From positions 69,166 to 133,165 of the forward strand of contig JASLED010000070.1 of the NCBI GenBank assembly GCA_030151255.1: 64,000 nucleotides of DNA, in the 5' to 3' direction. A program made the translations under genes and the position numbers. Source of the DNA: Flavobacterium sp. GTDB taxonomy: Bacteria; Bacteroidota; Bacteroidia; Flavobacteriales; Flavobacteriaceae. Under the pieces are notes generated by a model. It had not been told where the DNA came from and made no database searches. It saw only the letters and a program-made list of their open reading frames with translations. Below are positions 54,213 through 63,977 of this stretch, piece by piece (position 1 is the stretch's first letter; every line of letters starts with the position of its first letter).

Positions 54213-54286
54213 CGGTCTGGACGGGACTCGAACCCGCGACCCCATGCGTGACAGGCATGTATTCTAACCAACTGAACTACCAAACC
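54213..54286 (-). tRNA. tRNA-Asp (anticodon GTC), copy 2
   Basis: The sequence is identical to copy 1 across all 74 bases. Here the 3' side after the discriminator reads CTA rather than CCA, so CCA is added after transcription. The two are separated by an AT-rich spacer with a repeated AAAGACTT element and probably share a transcript, copy 2 first. Confidence 0.96.
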
Positions 54287-54488
54287 GTGTCTCTATTGCT
54301 GTAATGCGGTGCAAATATACAACCATTTTCTACACTTCCAAATCATGCTGTAAAAAAAATCAAACTTTTTTTTGCAAAAAATTCGATATTACTGATTTTC
54401 AAACAAATAAAATTTAAAAAAATTCAAACTTTTTTGCATTATTTATTTTAAAAAAATATTTTTTGATCCTTTCATTACTCAATAGACA

Positions 54489-54524
54489 CAAAAAAAGGCA
54501 AGTCAAAATGACTTACCTTTTAAA
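54489..54524 (-). terminator. Terminator after trxA
   Basis: AAAAGGCAAGTCA and TGACTTACCTTTT form a 13-bp stem with one mismatch; the minus-strand side continues in a T-run. It lies about 20 bases past the trxA stop. Confidence 0.88.
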
Positions 54525-54545
54525 ATTTTATAATTAATTCGGAGA

Positions 54546-54863
54546 TTATAAAGCACCGTTAATTAAATCTTCATATGTTTTTTTAGGAGCAACACCTACT
54601 TGACGGCCGATTACCTCTCCGTCTTTGAAGATTAATACTGTAGGAATATTACGTATTCCGTATTTTGAAGCAAACTCTTGGTTAGCATCTACGTCTACTT
54701 TTCCTACTACAGCTTTTCCTTCAAAATCATTACTTAACTCAGATACAACTGGAGCCAACATTTTACATGGTCCACACCATACTGCCCAAAAGTCAACCAA
54801 AACTGGTTTGTCTGATTTTAACACTACTTCTTCAAAAGTAGCATCTGTTATTTCTAATGCCAT
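54546..54863 (-). CDS. trxA: Thioredoxin
   Basis: The 105-residue cytoplasmic thioredoxin has FWAVWCGPCKMLAP with Cys30 and Cys33, VGKVDVDANQEFASKYGIRNIPTVLIFKDGE with the cis-Pro, and a normal length. It reduces disulfides in ribonucleotide reductase, methionine sulfoxide reductase and others. It has no signal peptide, unlike the thioredoxin at 21.3 kb. The gene is monocistronic. Confidence 0.97.
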   Translation of the reverse strand: MALEITDATFEEVVLKSDKPVLVDFWAVWCGPCKMLAPVVSELSNDFEGKAVVGKVDVDANQEFASKYGIRNIPTVLIFKDGEVIGRQVGVAPKKTYEDLINGAL

Positions 54864-55071
54864 CTTTATTCTTTTATATGATTATTAAACAAAGCTAATA
54901 AATTTATTAAACTTAAAACTACTCTTTTAAATCAATTTTATCTATTTCAAAATATAGAAATACAATTTTGAATTACAACTTTATTAAAAAAACTGACTTT
55001 CACATGAGTGTTTTCAGTAAGAGTATTTTATCTTTCACATTATTTTTGACATAAAATATCATACAGACCAA

Positions 55072-55572
55072 ATGACAATAGAACTCGCTCAAGTTGAACA
55101 AATACTTTTACAGCACTTCAATATATCATTTATAAATCTTACTAAAGATGAAGAATGCAATGAATATGATGGCTTTAATTGTAAAACAACAATAGATAAT
55201 ATAAAATACAGAAAAGCAAAAATAACACCTAAAAAAAGTGGGCAATTTGTAACCTTATGGCGAAGAAATGAAAAAGGAATAACCGAACCTTTTACGATAG
55301 ATGACGCATTTGATTTTTACATAATTGCAGCTAAGATTAGTAATGAATTGGGATGTTTTATATTTCCGAAAAACGTATTAGCAGAACAACATATACTTAG
55401 CACAGCAAAAAGAGAAGGAAAACGCGGATTTCGTATTTATCCAGAATGGGATATACCAACAAATAAACAAGCTGAAAAAACAAAGCTTTGGCAAAATAAG
55501 TACTTTATAAATCTTACTAATATCAATGATGAAGCACTTCAAAAAGCACGATATATTTTAAATATTGCTTAA
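55072..55572 (+). CDS. MepB-family protein
   Basis: The 166-residue soluble protein matches the MepB family by FNCKTTIDNIKYRKAKITPKKSGQFVTLWRR near 50-80, the ITEPFTIDDAFDFYIIAA block near 85-102, GCFIFPKNVLAEQHILS near 108-124 and GKRGFRIYPEWD near 130-141. MepB is encoded beside the MepA efflux pump in Staphylococcus but its function is unknown. No efflux gene is near it here. The gene is monocistronic. Confidence 0.9.
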   Translation: MTIELAQVEQILLQHFNISFINLTKDEECNEYDGFNCKTTIDNIKYRKAKITPKKSGQFVTLWRRNEKGITEPFTIDDAFDFYIIAAKISNELGCFIFPKNVLAEQHILSTAKREGKRGFRIYPEWDIPTNKQAEKTKLWQNKYFINLTNINDEALQKARYILNIA

Positions 55573-55583
55573 AATTATTGCAA

Positions 55584-55627
55584 TAAAAAAAGTCATAAAT
55601 CAAGACCTGAATTATGACTTTTTTTAT
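55584..55627. terminator. Bidirectional terminator between MepB-family gene and dnaE
   Basis: AAAAAAGTCATAA and TTATGACTTTTTT pair around an 18-base loop, with A and T runs on both sides. Confidence 0.88.
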
Positions 55628-55630
55628 TTT

Positions 55631-58600
55631 TTAATTGAGCTTAAACATTATTTGTTGACGTTCTAATTCTTCAAGCAATTCGGCGCTGATATTTACGCGA
55701 CTGTTTCTGCTCGACATTTCTATTCGATTTATAATTCTATATTCTTCTTTTCGTTCATCTACAGCAAAATCCATCTTATCTACTTCGTCTAAATCTTCAA
55801 TAAAATTACCATCTTCATCAAAAGCCATTGCCATTGGCGAAATCGGCCGTGTTTCCAATGCTACTTTTTCTACTTCATAAACATCAAAAAACACTTGTTT
55901 ATCTCCCAAATGATTATCAAAAGCAGATTTTAATGCATTTATTTTTCCCTCATTTACTTCCTCAATACTCATTTGTACAATAATACTTTTAGCATATGTA
56001 GAGATTACTTCATGCAACAATTTCATTTCCATAAATTGCAAACGAGGTTCGCCACGTTCTCCCGTATCTTTCTTAATCCACCCTTCATTAACTTGTACAC
56101 GAACAAACACAAATGTATTAGTCAATAAAAAATGTCTAAACTTTAAAAACTCTTCGTTAAATAAACGAAACTCCATCGCTTCATCATATCCTTCAATGGT
56201 AAATGCAGCCCAATCTTTTCCTTTTGCAGAAGTTCTAAATTGTACATCGCTAATCATTCCGCCAAAACTAATAGTTCTTCCTGTAAAGTTTTCTAAGCGC
56301 GAAAGCTCTTCTACACCAACATTACAGTAATTTTTTAATTCAAAACGAAAATCGTCCAATGGATGTCCTGAAATATAAATTCCTACAACTTCTTTTTCTT
56401 TCGCCAACTTTTCCATCGTACTCCATTCTGGGCAATCTGGCAACATTGGTTCAGGAATTTGCACTTCACTGCTATCGCCAAATAAACTTACTTGAGCTGA
56501 ATTTTCGTTCTCTTGGGTTTTTGCGCCGTAACGAATTGCTTTTTCTAAGAATGGTACAGGATCTGTTACATCTGTAAAGAAATATTGTGCACGATGTGTA
56601 TTAAAACAATCAAAACCACCGGCTAATGCCAAGTTTTCAAATGCTTTTTTATTAGCTGCACGCAAATCAATCTTCTTTGCTAAATCAAAAATAGAACGAT
56701 AATGTGCTTTTTCTCTATTATCTACAATTGTTTTTACCGCACCTTGTCCAACACCTTTAATCGCTCCCATTCCGAAACGAATAGCATATTCATTATTTAC
56801 GGTAAATTTATAGTACGACTCATTTACATCTGGCCCTAATACGTGCAAGCCCATTCGCTTACATTCTTCCATAAAAAAGGTAACTTGCTTGATGTCATTC
56901 ATATTATTAGAAAGCACCGCCGCCATATATTCGGCAGGATAATGCGCTTTTAAATAAGCCGTTTGATAAGCAATCCAAGCATAGCAAGTGGAGTGCGATT
57001 TGTTGAAGGCATAAGAAGCAAACGCCTCCCAGTCTTTCCAAATTTTTTCCAACACCACTGGATCGTGCCCTTTTTCCGAAGCTTTTTCTACGAATCGAGG
57101 TTTCATCTTATCCAATACATCTTTTTGCTTTTTACCCATTGCCTTACGCAAAACGTCGGCCTCACCTTTGGTAAAATCAGCTAATTTTTGCGACAAAAGC
57201 ATTACCTGCTCTTGGTAAACAGTAATTCCATACGTTTCTTTTAAATACTCTTCACAAGCATCTAAATCATAAACAATTGGTTCTTCTCCATTTTTTCTAC
57301 GAACGAAAGAAGGAATATACTCCAATGGTCCAGGGCGATACAAAGCGTTCATCGCAATTAAATCACCAAAAACTGTTGGTTTCAACTCGCGCATGTATTT
57401 TTGCATTCCAGGAGATTCGTACTGGAAAACTCCAACAGTTTCTCCGCGTTGGAACAACTCATAGGTTTTTTCGTCGTCAATTGGAATCAAATCTGGATCA
57501 ATTTCAATTCCCGTTCTATATTTTACTAATTTAATCGTGTCTTTTATCAAGGTTAGGGTTTTCAACCCCAAGAAGTCCATCTTTAACAATCCAGCACTTT
57601 CTGCTACGGAGTTATCAAATTGGGTTACATATAAATCAGAATCTTTGGCAACCGTAACAGGTACGAACTTGGTAATATCATCTGGCGTAATAATTACCCC
57701 ACACGCATGAATACCCGTATTACGCATTGAACCTTCTAATATTTTTGCTTGCTGAATGGTTTCTGCAATTAGAGAATCGTCTTGTGCTAAAGCAATTAAC
57801 TCTTTTACCTTATCAAACTCCTCGCTTCGCAATACCGCTTTAATCGCACTTTCGTCTTCACTTAGAAAACGAGCTAAATTCCATTTAGAAGGCATCATAC
57901 CCGGAATAAGCTTGGCGATTCTATCCGCTTCAAACAACGGTAAATCCAACACGCGCGCCGTATCTCGAATGGCCGATTTAGTTGCCATTTTTCCGTACGT
58001 AATAATCTGTGCTACCTGATTTGATCCATATTTATTAATTACGTAATCCATTACTTTGCTTCGGCCTTCGTCGTCAAAGTCGATATCGATATCGGGCATG
58101 GATACACGATCCGGATTCAAGAAACGCTCAAATAGCAAATCGTATTCAATCGGATCCAAGTTGGTAATTCCCAAACAATAAGCTACGGCTGAACCAGCCG
58201 CAGATCCACGACCTGGCCCAACAGAAACTCCCATTTCTCTTGCTGCTGCAATAAAATCTTGCACAATAAGGAAATATCCGGGATATCCTGTACGCTCAAT
58301 AGTTGCTAATTCGAAATCTAATCGCTCGGTAATTTCTTCTGTTAATTCCTGATATCTTCGTTTCGCTCCCTCATACGTTAGGTAACGCAAATAATTATTT
58401 TCTCCATTTTTCCCCTCTCCATTTCCTTCCAAATCTTTTGCATCTTGGAATTCGGTAGGAATATCAAACTTTGGCAGTAATACATCTCGATGCAATACAA
58501 AAGGCTCTACCTTATCTACTACTTCTTGAATTGTATAAATGGCTTCTGGCACATCTTTGAACAATTCTTTCATTTCGGCTTCCGATTTGAAATAATATTC

Positions 58601-60157
58601 CTGATTAGGTAATCCATAACGATAGCCACGGCCTCTACCAATTGGTGTGCTTTGTTTTTCGCCATCTTTTACACACAACAAAATATCGTGTGCATTAGCA
58701 TCTTTTTTATCTAAATAATAAGCGTTATTTGTAGCAATAAGTTTTATGTTGTGTTTTTTTGCTAGCTCAATCAGGACTTTGTTTACACGATTTTCATCTT
58801 CTTGATTATGACGCATTAACTCGATGTATAAATCATCGCCAAATTGTTCTTTCCACCAAATTAAAGCTTCTTCAGCTTGACGCTCACCAACATTTAGAAT
58901 TTTACCTGGCACTTCTCCAAATAAATTTCCTGTTAGCACTATTACATCTTCTTTGTATTGCTCAACAACTTTTTTGTCAATACGCGGCACGTAATAAAAA
59001 CCTTCTGTATATGCAATAGAAGCCATTTTGGCTAGATTATGATACCCATTTTTATTTTTTGCCAACAACACAACCTGATATCCGTTGTCTTTTTTTGTTT
59101 TATCAAGATGATTTTCGTTGATAAAGAATTCGCAACCTACAATTGGTGTTAGTAAAGGCAATGCTTCTTCACCATTTTCAGCTCTTTCTTTATTAATTCC
59201 TTCAATTCGTTTATTGTGATTACTTACTTCGGAAACAAAATGAAACGATCCCATCATATTACCATGATCGGTCATTGCAACAGCAGTCAAATTCATTTCG
59301 CCTGCTTTTTTCACCAATGCGCCAATACCAATTGTTGATTGTAATACCGAAAATTGAGTATGTACATGGAGATGAGCAAATTTTGCTTCTTTTAACTTTT
59401 GAAGATCTTCGACAGATACTTTTACAGAACCACTTTCTTGTGATTTTGCTAAACGTGCTCGAATTTCGTCAGATGCTTTTTTTAAATTGATATGCTTTAA
59501 GCCAATTGGTTGAAACGGCTTAAAGTTTATCTTATTATATTCTTCAATATAATTATCATCACACTGAAGCTCTTCTTTGGTAAAAGTTCCTCTTTTAATT
59601 AATTCCAAAAAACAACGCGTGGTTGCTTCAACGTCTGCTGTAGCATTATGCGCTTCGCCAAAGGCTTCAACAAATAAATAAGTATGTAATTCGGTTAATG
59701 TTGGCAGCTTATAACGTCCTCCTCTACCTCCAGGAAGCTTTAGCATTTCTGCCGTAACTTCTGTACAAGTATCTAGCACTGGCATAGCAGCCAAATTGTT
59801 GTCTAGACCTAAACGATAAAATTCACTGCCCATAATATTGACATCGAAGCCAACATTTTGCCCTACAATGAATTTTGTTTTACTAAGTGCAATATTAAAT
59901 TTAGCCAACACCTCTTTTAAAGAGATACCTTGCTCTTTTGCTAAATCAGTTGAAATACCATGAATACGCTCTGAATCATAAGGAATATCAAAACCATCTG
60001 GTCTTACTAAATAATCTTGATGCTCAACCAATCTACCCATTTCATCGTGTAATTGCCAAGCAATCTGAATACACCTTGGCCAGTTATCCGTATCTGTAAT
60101 TGGAGCTGACCAGCTCTTAGGAAGTCCTGTGGTTTCGGTATCGAATATTAAATACAT
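55631..60157 (-). CDS. dnaE: DNA polymerase III alpha subunit with N-terminal exonuclease domain
   Basis: The 1508-residue replicative polymerase begins with a DEDDh exonuclease (about 1-190): IFDTETTG (Asp6, Glu8), VGQNVGFDVNIM and HNATADVEATT. A PHP domain follows (about 243-480) with FAHLHVHTQFSVLQS and AMTDHGNMMGSFHF. The polymerase core has VGPGRGSAAGSAVAYCLGI and PDIDIDFDDEGR with the catalytic aspartates, then GIHACGVIITPDD, a tandem HhH region and an OB fold (GRTISFGGMISDV). Fusion of proofreading to DnaE is usual in Bacteroidota, where it is longer than the E. coli protein. The gene is alone on its transcript. Confidence 0.97.
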   Translation of the reverse strand: MYLIFDTETTGLPKSWSAPITDTDNWPRCIQIAWQLHDEMGRLVEHQDYLVRPDGFDIPYDSERIHGISTDLAKEQGISLKEVLAKFNIALSKTKFIVGQNVGFDVNIMGSEFYRLGLDNNLAAMPVLDTCTEVTAEMLKLPGGRGGRYKLPTLTELHTYLFVEAFGEAHNATADVEATTRCFLELIKRGTFTKEELQCDDNYIEEYNKINFKPFQPIGLKHINLKKASDEIRARLAKSQESGSVKVSVEDLQKLKEAKFAHLHVHTQFSVLQSTIGIGALVKKAGEMNLTAVAMTDHGNMMGSFHFVSEVSNHNKRIEGINKERAENGEEALPLLTPIVGCEFFINENHLDKTKKDNGYQVVLLAKNKNGYHNLAKMASIAYTEGFYYVPRIDKKVVEQYKEDVIVLTGNLFGEVPGKILNVGERQAEEALIWWKEQFGDDLYIELMRHNQEDENRVNKVLIELAKKHNIKLIATNNAYYLDKKDANAHDILLCVKDGEKQSTPIGRGRGYRYGLPNQEYYFKSEAEMKELFKDVPEAIYTIQEVVDKVEPFVLHRDVLLPKFDIPTEFQDAKDLEGNGEGKNGENNYLRYLTYEGAKRRYQELTEEITERLDFELATIERTGYPGYFLIVQDFIAAAREMGVSVGPGRGSAAGSAVAYCLGITNLDPIEYDLLFERFLNPDRVSMPDIDIDFDDEGRSKVMDYVINKYGSNQVAQIITYGKMATKSAIRDTARVLDLPLFEADRIAKLIPGMMPSKWNLARFLSEDESAIKAVLRSEEFDKVKELIALAQDDSLIAETIQQAKILEGSMRNTGIHACGVIITPDDITKFVPVTVAKDSDLYVTQFDNSVAESAGLLKMDFLGLKTLTLIKDTIKLVKYRTGIEIDPDLIPIDDEKTYELFQRGETVGVFQYESPGMQKYMRELKPTVFGDLIAMNALYRPGPLEYIPSFVRRKNGEEPIVYDLDACEEYLKETYGITVYQEQVMLLSQKLADFTKGEADVLRKAMGKKQKDVLDKMKPRFVEKASEKGHDPVVLEKIWKDWEAFASYAFNKSHSTCYAWIAYQTAYLKAHYPAEYMAAVLSNNMNDIKQVTFFMEECKRMGLHVLGPDVNESYYKFTVNNEYAIRFGMGAIKGVGQGAVKTIVDNREKAHYRSIFDLAKKIDLRAANKKAFENLALAGGFDCFNTHRAQYFFTDVTDPVPFLEKAIRYGAKTQENENSAQVSLFGDSSEVQIPEPMLPDCPEWSTMEKLAKEKEVVGIYISGHPLDDFRFELKNYCNVGVEELSRLENFTGRTISFGGMISDVQFRTSAKGKDWAAFTIEGYDEAMEFRLFNEEFLKFRHFLLTNTFVFVRVQVNEGWIKKDTGERGEPRLQFMEMKLLHEVISTYAKSIIVQMSIEEVNEGKINALKSAFDNHLGDKQVFFDVYEVEKVALETRPISPMAMAFDEDGNFIEDLDEVDKMDFAVDERKEEYRIINRIEMSSRNSRVNISAELLEELERQQIMFKLN

Positions 60158-60217
60158 ACTTGATTTTTAGAATATTATTCCAGAAATAGGATTTTAAACA
60201 ACAAATTCAAAGGTACA

Positions 60218-60252
60218 AAAAAAGCCGCTTATAGAATAAGCAGCTCTTTTCA
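60218..60252 (-). terminator. Terminator after lipoprotein gene at 60272
   Basis: AAAGCCGCTTA and TAAGCAGCTCTTT form an imperfect stem around TAGAA; the minus strand continues in a T-run. It lies about 20 bases past the stop of the gene to its right. Confidence 0.75.
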
Positions 60253-60271
60253 ATTTTTATCAACGGATTTT

Positions 60272-60865
60272 TTATTGTCCTTTTTCTAATGGAATTCTAT
60301 AGAAAACACCTTTATCAAATGTTTTTACATCTACATAACGTACTATTTTAACTCCTGTTTCTATATCAATTACATCATCTGGTAAAAGCTTTGAGTTTAA
60401 ATTGATAGAGAATGTACCAGAAATTGAACCTGGCACTTGTTTTTCAGCTGGATCTAAAATTACATATCCAGGTCTGCTATTTGGTTTTCCACCTTTTAAA
60501 GCATCTGTTGAGTAAACCAACTGTTCATTTCCAAAATCATCATATTGGAAATAATCTGCTTTGATATTTGCTGTTTGATTAAAATCATAACGAGCTCCAA
60601 ATTCATAATCTGGCAAATAGATTCTTAAACGTGTTGAATCTGTTTGAGCGTCAATTATTAAATTTTTATCATTTACTACATAGGCTTTAAATGTTGTAGG
60701 CTTATATTCAGTAAAATAACTATACGGATTACCTTTTATTTGCGCTGTATCAGTAAGCACGTCTCTTGTCATGGTAGCGCGCATTCCTGGATCACTAAAT
60801 TTAACATCTTTTTCACATGCTACAAAGGCAAGCGACAAGGCTAATATTCCTAAAATCTTTTTCAT
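60272..60865 (-). CDS. Lipoprotein of unknown function
   Basis: The 197-residue product has a lipoprotein signal (1-17, LAFVACEKD with Cys17) and a beta-rich domain with YFTEYKPTTFKAYVVNDKNLIIDAQTDSTRLRIYLPDY in the first half and GYVILDPAEKQVPGSISGTFSINL in the second. I know no function. The ATG at 60865 starts a proper signal; a longer frame upstream adds a tail without export features. Confidence 0.8.
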   Translation of the reverse strand: MKKILGILALSLAFVACEKDVKFSDPGMRATMTRDVLTDTAQIKGNPYSYFTEYKPTTFKAYVVNDKNLIIDAQTDSTRLRIYLPDYEFGARYDFNQTANIKADYFQYDDFGNEQLVYSTDALKGGKPNSRPGYVILDPAEKQVPGSISGTFSINLNSKLLPDDVIDIETGVKIVRYVDVKTFDKGVFYRIPLEKGQ

Positions 60866-61087
60866 ATCTAAATAACTTTGAGCGTTATATATACATCGCA
60901 AAAATATATTTTTTATTGTTCAGAAAAAAATTTTTTTAATAAAACTTTAACTTTAACATTTTATTCCTATTTCTGATTTATCAATAAAGGCAAATACATT
61001 TATTGTTTTGCTAACTATTACTTTTACTAATATAATCAATATTTAAATTACTTGAACTTTACACAACACATATCTTAAAATTTAACA

Positions 61088-61120
61088 TAAAAAAGACTCA
61101 AGCAAAAACTTGAGTCTTTC
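61088..61120 (-). terminator. Terminator after PAP2 gene
   Basis: AAAGACTCAAG and CTTGAGTCTTT form a perfect 11-bp stem around CAAAAA; on the minus strand a T-run follows, about 20 bases past the PAP2 stop. Confidence 0.9.
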
Positions 61121-61139
61121 TATATTTTTATCTAAACTG

Positions 61140-61709
61140 TTATATTAATTTATCAGCATATCTTTTTTCTATCCACAAAAACAACTGATAGAACAATGTA
61201 CCTGAAATTATACCAAAGCAAAAACCTGCTAATATATCTAAAGGAAAATGCATTGTTAGATAAATTCTACTATATGCAAAAATTAGAGGAAATAAGAATA
61301 TCAAATACATGTATTTATAATATCTTCTCAATACTAAATACATAAACAACATTGTTGCCATAGAATTAGATGCGTGCCCTGAGAAAAAACTTAAAGTTGG
61401 ACTGCATTTTACAATTCTAATATATTGAATAATATCTTCTGTATTACATGGTCTTGGTCTTGCTACGGAATATTTTACTAAATTAGTCATTTGATCTGTA
61501 AAAGTTACCAAACCTGCCATGACTACTAAAATAACAACTAATTTTTTGACAGATACTTTTTTATAAGTCAGATATAGAAGAAATACAAAAAACGGAATCC
61601 AGTTTAACTGTTTTGTGATAAACAACCAAAAAGGATCATACGTTTCAGTTCCTAAGTTATTAAAATATATTAATAGCTCTTTATCTAACGTTACTAGTGA
61701 CTCTATCAT
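61140..61709 (-). CDS. PAP2-family membrane phosphatase
   Basis: The 189-residue protein has about five helices and the three PAP2 catalytic motifs: KYSVARPRPCN near 78-88 (KxxxxxxRP), FFSGHASNSMA near 108-118 (SGH) and SRIYLTMHFPLDILAG near 146-161 (SRxxxxxHxxxD). It removes phosphate from lipid phosphates such as undecaprenyl pyrophosphate or PgpB-type substrates; the exact one is unknown. It shares one base with tatA (TAATG) and is cotranscribed with it. Confidence 0.94.
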   Translation of the reverse strand: MIESLVTLDKELLIYFNNLGTETYDPFWLFITKQLNWIPFFVFLLYLTYKKVSVKKLVVILVVMAGLVTFTDQMTNLVKYSVARPRPCNTEDIIQYIRIVKCSPTLSFFSGHASNSMATMLFMYLVLRRYYKYMYLIFLFPLIFAYSRIYLTMHFPLDILAGFCFGIISGTLFYQLFLWIEKRYADKLI

Positions 61710-62020
61710 TAATTTTGTCTTTTAATAGGACCTGTCATATTTTCAATATCTTCCTTTTGTTGTTGTAATTCTTGCTGAATATCTTTTATCGGATTAACAT
61801 CTAGATCAAGTCCTACATCTAATGTTTCTTCAATATCTTTTTTTATTCCTGATTCTTCAGCACTTCTATTTATTTCGTTTTTAATATCGTTTGTGGCATT
61901 TTTTACTTGTGCCATAAATTTACCAAAAGCTCTTGCCATTTCTGGCACTTTATCTGATCCAAACAACATTAATATAATAAGGATGATAAAAAATATCTCC
62001 CCTCCACCAATTCCAAACAT
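61709..62020 (-). CDS. tatA: Twin-arginine translocase subunit TatA/TatE family
   Basis: The 103-residue protein has the Tat N-terminal helix MFGIGGGEIFFIILIILMLF, a hinge FGSDKVPEMARAFGKFMAQV with the conserved FG-P and an amphipathic helix, and a long acidic-glutamine tail. TatA-type subunits form the pore that exports folded proteins. The name TatA is by family; a TatB-like role cannot be excluded. No tatC is near it. It precedes the PAP2 gene with a one-base overlap. Confidence 0.92.
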   Translation of the reverse strand: MFGIGGGEIFFIILIILMLFGSDKVPEMARAFGKFMAQVKNATNDIKNEINRSAEESGIKKDIEETLDVGLDLDVNPIKDIQQELQQQKEDIENMTGPIKRQN

Positions 62021-62116
62021 AAGTATGTACTTTTTTTCGCTACAAATTTACAAAGTTTATTACTTCTTCTTTATATTCAATACGCTAAAATCAACCAAAT
62101 TCTGCATTAAAAAATT

Positions 62117-62848
62117 CTAATCTTGCTTTGTTTCAATTATCTGTATAAAATTCAATGCTAATTCTCCGGTAAGCATTTCTATTTTTTCTTTATCTATAAA
62201 ACTCGAATTTAGATAACTAATCATTGCATCATTATCTGCTACATAATAAGCAAAACCTACAACATAGTCTTTTGGAATTTTATAATAATCAACAAGTTTA
62301 GTTTCCGAAACAATTTCAAGATATTTATCTTTCCTCATTTCTTGTTTTTCATACTTTAGTGCTTTTTTAAGCATTGCCGTACGGCCTGAAATCCAGTTTG
62401 CAATAGCATCAACAGGAATAAGTCCGCTTCCTGAAGTTGCTGTATACAATCTTCTTTCGGCCGGTGTATACCTTTTTGTATAAGGAGAAACTAATCCTAG
62501 AGATTCAGATGATATTTTATTAATATAAATTTCTTCCAACTGCCTATTCAAATCATTTGGTTCTAACGGAATTAATATAATATCCCTTTTAAAATCAATA
62601 TCATCTAATTCATGCCTATATCCAACAAAAAAAGGACTGGAAAACATCAACGTATCGTTTTCTTGTGCTTTAATTTTGAAATAACCTCCTTTAACTGTCA
62701 TTACAGCTTCACCTGTACTTAGATTGGAAACATATATATTTTCTAACTCTTTAATTCGTGACACAACCTTTCCGTTTAAAGATATACGTTGCTGTGCAAA
62801 AGTCAAAACTGACAACAATGTTAATAAAAAAGTTAAAATAATTCTCAT
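62117..62848 (-). CDS. Exported protein with carboxypeptidase-like regulatory domain
   Basis: The 243-residue product has a signal peptide (1-19, ending TFAQ) and a beta-sandwich of CarboxypepD_reg type (about 22-95), with ISLNGKVVSRIKELENIYVSN and SFFKIK-like strand features (GGYFKIKAQENDTLMFSS), then a helical region. In this phylum such domains often sit at the front of TonB receptors, but this one stands alone. Function is unknown. Confidence 0.8.
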   Translation of the reverse strand: MRIILTFLLTLLSVLTFAQQRISLNGKVVSRIKELENIYVSNLSTGEAVMTVKGGYFKIKAQENDTLMFSSPFFVGYRHELDDIDFKRDIILIPLEPNDLNRQLEEIYINKISSESLGLVSPYTKRYTPAERRLYTATSGSGLIPVDAIANWISGRTAMLKKALKYEKQEMRKDKYLEIVSETKLVDYYKIPKDYVVGFAYYVADNDAMISYLNSSFIDKEKIEMLTGELALNFIQIIETKQD

Positions 62849-63016
62849 ATTCCACTATATTACTGTTGAGTGTAAAAATATCTTATTAAGCAATAATTCA
62901 AAACTAATAGCACGTAAAGTTTTGTTAAATATAAATTATCCGCTCACTTTTTTATTCTATTTTCTATTTATTGCGATATATAATCTATTTTTACTCGCAG
63001 ATAGAATTATTAAAAA

Positions 63017-63724
63017 ATGAAAAAACTTATCATAGCAAGTACCTCAACCATATACAATCAAGAGTACTTAGAATACTTACTTCCAACATTAAAAGAGCAT
63101 TTTTCAACAGAAAAGTCAATTATATTTATTCCATACGCACGCCCAAGCGGAATATCTCATGACGATTATACCCAAAAAGCGCAAACTGCTTTTGCAAAAA
63201 TAGGAATAACAGTAAAAGGTATTCATGAATTTGAAAATCCGCAAGAAGTCATTTTAAATGCTGGAGGAATTTTTACTGGAGGCGGAAATACCTTTTTATT
63301 GGTAAAGCAGCTATATGCCAACAATATACTGAATGCTGTAATTGATGCTGTAAATAACGGTATTCCGTATTTAGGATGCAGCGCAGGAAGTAATATTTGC
63401 GGCCTTACAATGGAAACAACCAACGATATGCCTATAACATATCCACCATCATTTAAAACTTTTGGTTTTGTACCTTTTAATCTAAATCCTCATTATCTAG
63501 ATCCAATATCAGGATCAACACATATGGGAGAAACAAGAGAAACTCGTATTAATGAATTTCATACCATTAACACACAACCAGTTGTTGGATTAAGAGAAGG
63601 AAGTTGGCTAGAAGTTAAAGGAAATACTATTTTATTAAAAGGCGAATTACAAGCTCGTATATTTGAGCAAGGAAAACCAGCATATGAAGTTGAATCGAAT
63701 ACTGATTTAAGTCCTCTAAAATAG
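63017..63724 (+). CDS. pepE: Dipeptidase PepE (S51 family)
   Basis: The 235-residue serine peptidase hydrolyses N-terminal aspartyl dipeptides. The nucleophile is Ser122 in YLGCSAGSNICG; AGGIFTGGGNTFLL near 83-96 and FVPFNLNPHYLD near 154-165 with the catalytic His complete the site. It is cytoplasmic and fits the peptide-use theme of the window. A terminator follows its stop. Confidence 0.92.
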   Translation: MKKLIIASTSTIYNQEYLEYLLPTLKEHFSTEKSIIFIPYARPSGISHDDYTQKAQTAFAKIGITVKGIHEFENPQEVILNAGGIFTGGGNTFLLVKQLYANNILNAVIDAVNNGIPYLGCSAGSNICGLTMETTNDMPITYPPSFKTFGFVPFNLNPHYLDPISGSTHMGETRETRINEFHTINTQPVVGLREGSWLEVKGNTILLKGELQARIFEQGKPAYEVESNTDLSPLK

Positions 63725-63752
63725 AAAAGCCTGCGATTGCAGACTTTTTTAT
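63725..63752. terminator. Hairpin between pepE and tRNA-Gly array
   Basis: AAAGCCTGC pairs with GCAGACTTT (one mismatch) around GATT, followed on the plus strand by TTTTT. It can serve pepE on the plus strand and the tRNA array on the minus strand. Confidence 0.75.
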
Positions 63753-63759
63753 TTCTTGG

Positions 63760-63832
<73 letters not shown>

Positions 63833-63868
63833 AGATGATGATATTTGAAAACTTTCATCAAGTTTTGG

Positions 63869-63941
<73 letters not shown>

Positions 63942-63977
63942 AGATGATGATATTTGAAAACTTTCATCAAGTTTTGG

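Noticed and set aside
56359..59490. Several 70-90 codon plus-strand frames within dnaE
   Set aside because: They lie opposite conserved DnaE domains and are explained by the antisense of that gene.
62724..63162. Two overlapping plus-strand frames before pepE
   Set aside because: They overlap well-supported genes on both sides, are low-complexity and rich in Ile, Leu, Phe and Lys, and do not match any family.
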